Source of the DNA: an uncultured Porphyromonadaceae bacterium
Lineage (GTDB): Bacteria; Bacteroidota; Bacteroidia; Bacteroidales; Muribaculaceae
DNA length: 7,809 bases
Direction of reading: 5' to 3'
NCBI GenBank assembly: GCA_947176285.1
Contig: CAMWQF010000123.1
Location: 1 to 7,809, forward strand
Shown here: piece by piece, positions 5,577 through 7,809 of the stretch
Layout: every line of letters starts with the position of its first letter
Position numbering within the stretch: position 1 is the first letter of the stretch
Made by a program: the position numbers and the translations under genes
Notes under the pieces: model-generated
What the model was told of the DNA's origin: nothing
Databases searched by the model: none
The model's input: only the letters and a program-made list of their open reading frames with translations

Positions 5577-7004
5577 TTAGGTGAAGAGTTTGCGAATTTC
5601 TTGGCGAAGAAGTTGAGCCTTTTCATCTTGGTGTTTCATTGTGGCTATCACTCCTGCCACGTATTCGTCGATATTAGAGTATCCGAGGATTTTCGCTACG
5701 CTGCTGCTTGTGAACATTGGTTTATGGTTGAAGACCCTCAGAACTCCCTCATAATCTCCTCCTCGAGCCATCCTTTTGAATTCTGCAAGAATCTGGTCGT
5801 AGGTTTCGCGTGGTTTAAGTTTCTTAATCAGGCTTTTGATATGAAGTTCGAGTGCGGTGATGCATGTGAACCTGGCATCAATTTTTCTTTCCACGTCTCG
5901 TTTCATTCTGTGGCGCGTATGCTGGAGAGCCTGGTTTTCGAGCATGTCTTCAAATTTATGCATCACTTCCTGCCTCACAAGCTTCATCACCTTTTTAGGA
6001 TTGCGTCCTCGGATTTCTGCCATGGTCTGCACAACTCCCGGAGATAGGAAAATATTTTCAATTTCAGCCACTTCCGGCACGAGGATATTTTTGGCTCTGA
6101 GATATTCCACTTCCTGATCGCTTCGGCGGTCTCTATCCACAAGTCCGTAACTTTCGATGCGGTGCATGGTTTTGAGAGATTGCATGGTGCGGGTGGATTC
6201 GATCACTTTATCGCAACTTCCGAGAGGCTTTACTGTAAATTCCGGGAAAACAACGCTGTATAGCCTCATGTCGATGCTGTGAGACATATCCCCTTCAGTG
6301 AATAGAATAGGGCGCCGGCTCCCCATCATTTGCAGGAACACGTCGTCGGGCAATTCTCCATCTGAGATGATCTGATAGCGCCAAGAATGATGAGCGGCAT
6401 TATAGTCTTTGATCCATATGGCAGTTCTTCGTGCCTGCCCGGAGGCGAAATTGGCGTCATAGGTGTCATATACAAACCGGCAATCGGAGCGTATTCTTTC
6501 TATACGGTCCCACACGATTCCTACGGCAGTCGGGTGAAGGAAGAGGGTAGGGGAGTCTACGAGGATAAGGGATTCTTTGGGGGCAAGCAGGGTGGCTGCG
6601 ATATAGTAGAGAGCTGCTTTCTCTCCTCGGCTGAGGTTTCTGATTCCTATTGAATCTTTTCCCGACCTGTTAGTTATTCTGGCTTTTCCCTTTACTATGT
6701 TGATTTTATTGCCGGGAAATGTCTCTTCCCAGATGGTTTTAAGAGAATTAAACCGCACTTTCTCTTCATTGAGAGAAAGCACGGTCATAAGTTGAGACAG
6801 AGAGCCGGTGACTCTTCCCGGCATACCGCCTGTCACTGCCGATACATAATAAGAATCCTCCCTGTTGAGTCTGGCTATCTCATGCAAGAAAAGCGATTTT
6901 CCACTACCGTTGCCACCGAGCAGGGTGTAAAGTCTTGCCGGGCGTCTTGATAGAATCTGGCTTTGATTGCCGGATGCGTCTGGTGGAAGGGAAATCGGTT
7001 TCAT
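5577..7004 (-). CDS. ABC-type ATPase fused to a Toprim-like DUF4435 domain
   Basis: The 475-residue product has no gene name that I recognise. Residues 20-220 form an ABC/AAA-type ATPase: Walker A G30-G-N-G-S-G-K36-S37, signature L124-S-R-G-E-K129, and Walker B LILVD150. Residues 232-330 look like DUF4435, a Toprim relative: T236-E237-G238 on the first strand, D290-R-D292 on a later one, then E314-I-E-N317. The rest is helical and charged, with no membrane segment or signal peptide. ATPase plus Toprim is the layout of OLD nucleases, and AriA/AriB of the PARIS anti-phage system carry the same two domain types, so a nucleic-acid role is plausible but unproven. Oddities: S151 replaces the glutamate usual after Walker B, and Y182 replaces the switch histidine. 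The gene sits between ribE and glgB, flanked by 9-bp repeat arrays. By eye its base composition is like its neighbours'. Confidence 0.8.
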   Translation of the reverse strand: MKPISLPPDASGNQSQILSRRPARLYTLLGGNGSGKSLFLHEIARLNREDSYYVSAVTGGMPGRVTGSLSQLMTVLSLNEEKVRFNSLKTIWEETFPGNKINIVKGKARITNRSGKDSIGIRNLSRGEKAALYYIAATLLAPKESLILVDSPTLFLHPTAVGIVWDRIERIRSDCRFVYDTYDANFASGQARRTAIWIKDYNAAHHSWRYQIISDGELPDDVFLQMMGSRRPILFTEGDMSHSIDMRLYSVVFPEFTVKPLGSCDKVIESTRTMQSLKTMHRIESYGLVDRDRRSDQEVEYLRAKNILVPEVAEIENIFLSPGVVQTMAEIRGRNPKKVMKLVRQEVMHKFEDMLENQALQHTRHRMKRDVERKIDARFTCITALELHIKSLIKKLKPRETYDQILAEFKRMARGGDYEGVLRVFNHKPMFTSSSVAKILGYSNIDEYVAGVIATMKHQDEKAQLLRQEIRKLFT

Positions 7005-7020
7005 GGTGGGGAAGATTTCT

Positions 7021-7082
7021 TTCTAATTAGTCTAATTGGGCTATGGGACTAATTAGTCTAATGGGGCTAATAGGGCCATAGG
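7021..7082. repeat. 9-bp tandem repeat array C, about seven units
   Basis: The units are TTCTAATTA, GTCTAATTG, GGCTATGG (8 bases, one lost), GACTAATTA, GTCTAATGG, GGCTAATAG and GGCCATAGG. The perfect palindrome GACTAATTAGTC is at 7047-7058. The array fills nearly the whole 84-bp gap between the ribE stop and the ATPase ATG. No promoter or conventional terminator fits in what is left, so the array itself is the ribE-ATPase boundary and would be transcribed if ribE is read through. Confidence 0.9.
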
Positions 7083-7088
7083 GGTTGT

Positions 7089-7694
7089 TTAAGAGAGGGC
7101 GGAAATTCTGGCTATGTATTTGCCTATTATGTCAAATTCCAGATTTACTTTGGTTCCGGCTTCAATTTCCTTGAAGTTCGTATTGTCGTGGGTATAGGGA
7201 ATTATAGCCACGCGGAAATTGTCGGCTTCTGAGTCGCATACAGTCAAGGAAACTCCGTTTACTGTTATCGATCCTTTCTCTACTGTCACGTAACCTTTTT
7301 TAGCGAGTTCGGGTTTGAAGTCGTATTTGAAAGAGTAATACCAGCTGCCGTCAAGAGGTTGCACTCCTGTGCAAATGGCGGTGGTGTCGACATGTCCTTG
7401 CACAATGTGACCGTCAAGGCGACCGTCCATTTTCATGGAGCGTTCAAGGTTGACCAATGATCCAGGTTTCAATTCGCCAAGGTTGCTGCGGTCGAGGGTT
7501 TCCTGCACAGCAGTGACAGTATATGTGCCGTCCGGGTTAAGGCTTACTACAGTAAGGCAGACACCATTGTGTGCCACCGACTGGTCAATCTTAAGTTCAT
7601 CTGTGAATGAGCACTTCATTGTCAAGTTAACATTCGTGCCGTCTTTTTCAATGCGGACTACTTCAGCCGCTTCTTCAACAATTCCGGAAAACAT
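7089..7694 (-). CDS. ribE: riboflavin synthase, alpha chain
   Basis: Riboflavin synthase converts two molecules of 6,7-dimethyl-8-ribityllumazine into riboflavin and a pyrimidinedione, the last step of riboflavin synthesis in the cytoplasm. The 201-residue protein shows the family's internal duplication into two lumazine-binding barrels. The N-terminal barrel begins MFSGIVEE and carries S39-VAHNGVCLTV with C46. The C-terminal barrel has the matching S142-ITVNGVSLTV and ends NLEFDIIGKYIAR (184-196). GHIVQGHVD (95-103, including H101) is the usual link region. Length and motifs are complete. The ATG has no Shine-Dalgarno site but an A/T-rich leader. No other rib gene and no FMN riboswitch is visible in the 115 bases upstream. 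The symbol follows the E. coli-type convention; some annotations use ribC for this enzyme. Confidence 0.95.
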   Translation of the reverse strand: MFSGIVEEAAEVVRIEKDGTNVNLTMKCSFTDELKIDQSVAHNGVCLTVVSLNPDGTYTVTAVQETLDRSNLGELKPGSLVNLERSMKMDGRLDGHIVQGHVDTTAICTGVQPLDGSWYYSFKYDFKPELAKKGYVTVEKGSITVNGVSLTVCDSEADNFRVAIIPYTHDNTNFKEIEAGTKVNLEFDIIGKYIARISALS

Positions 7695-7717
7695 TATTTC
7701 TAATTGAGAATTTTTTT

Positions 7718-7757
7718 GAGGTTTCGAGGTTTCGAGGGATCGAGGGGTCGAGGGGGC
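7718..7757. repeat. 8-bp tandem repeat upstream of ribE
   Basis: Five units with an 8-base period are visible on the plus strand: GAGGTTTC, GAGGTTTC, GAGGGATC, GAGGGGTC and GAGGGGGC. The first four junctions form TCGA. The sequence and period differ from the 9-bp family, and the array is G-rich. It lies 24 bases upstream of the ribE ATG. Within 7695-7809 I find no minus-strand -7 element (no CAAA on the plus strand), so the ribE promoter is non-canonical or outside the window. A weak GGCG/CGCC 4-bp stem at 7755-7768 follows. Confidence 0.8.
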
Positions 7758-7809
7758 GTGGTTTCGCCGGTACGAGTGCTCTAGGTATACTGGATCTCTG
7801 TCTCGGCCT

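Noticed and set aside
5577..7004. Calling the ATPase-Toprim gene a PARIS or OLD defence gene outright
   Set aside because: Only the domain layout and short motifs can be seen; the catalytic glutamate and switch histidine differ, and there is no partner gene or mobile context.
7005..7088. Terminator or promoter between ribE and the ATPase gene
   Set aside because: The GACTAATTAGTC palindrome could form only a 4-bp stem in RNA and has no T tract after it; no TAnnTTTG element is present on the minus strand.
7695..7809. FMN riboswitch upstream of ribE
   Set aside because: The region is short, filled with an 8-bp repeat, and shows none of the conserved RFN-element segments.

Overview
The window looks like a chromosomal segment of a Bacteroidota bacterium, most likely order Bacteroidales; family and species cannot be fixed by reading. 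The clues are a canonical TAnnTTTG -7 promoter element upstream of menA, the general lack of Shine-Dalgarno sites, a menaquinone gene, a branching enzyme of the eukaryote-like GH13 type, and short A/T-rich intergenic tandem repeats. All seven protein-coding genes lie on the minus strand, so transcription runs from high to low coordinates.

In transcription order the genes are ribE (riboflavin synthase, 7694-7089), an unnamed ABC-type ATPase fused to a Toprim-like DUF4435 domain (7004-5577), glgB (glycogen branching enzyme, 5415-3301), cmk (CMP kinase, 3304-2615), ispH (isoprenoid pathway reductase, 2622-1711), tadA (tRNA adenosine deaminase, 1727-1281), a hairpin terminator (1228-1254), and menA (menaquinone prenyltransferase, 1027-77) with its own promoter. 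The block glgB-cmk-ispH-tadA is tightly coupled: successive genes overlap by 4, 8 and 17 bases. The ribE and ATPase genes are separated from it only by repeat-filled gaps in which I see no canonical promoter or hairpin terminator, so they may be read through.

The metabolic genes are housekeeping: flavin, glycogen, nucleotide, isoprenoid, tRNA decoding and quinone. IspH makes the isoprenoid precursors that, after chain elongation elsewhere, give the polyprenyl donor used by MenA. The ATPase-Toprim protein is the exception. Its layout resembles OLD-family nucleases and the AriA/AriB pair of the PARIS anti-phage system, but its catalytic glutamate and switch histidine positions are atypical.

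The most unusual DNA is a family of 9-bp tandem repeats (consensus GTCTAATTA/G) present in three gaps in one orientation: positions 1-36, 5442-5531 and 7021-7082. Two of the arrays flank the ATPase gene. Two arrays share an identical 18-base core holding the 12-bp palindrome GACTAATTAGTC, and the third has a one-base variant of the palindrome. A separate 8-bp repeat (GAGGTTTC type) lies upstream of ribE at 7718-7757. Nothing in the window proves a new system; the ATPase-Toprim gene between repeat arrays is the best candidate.
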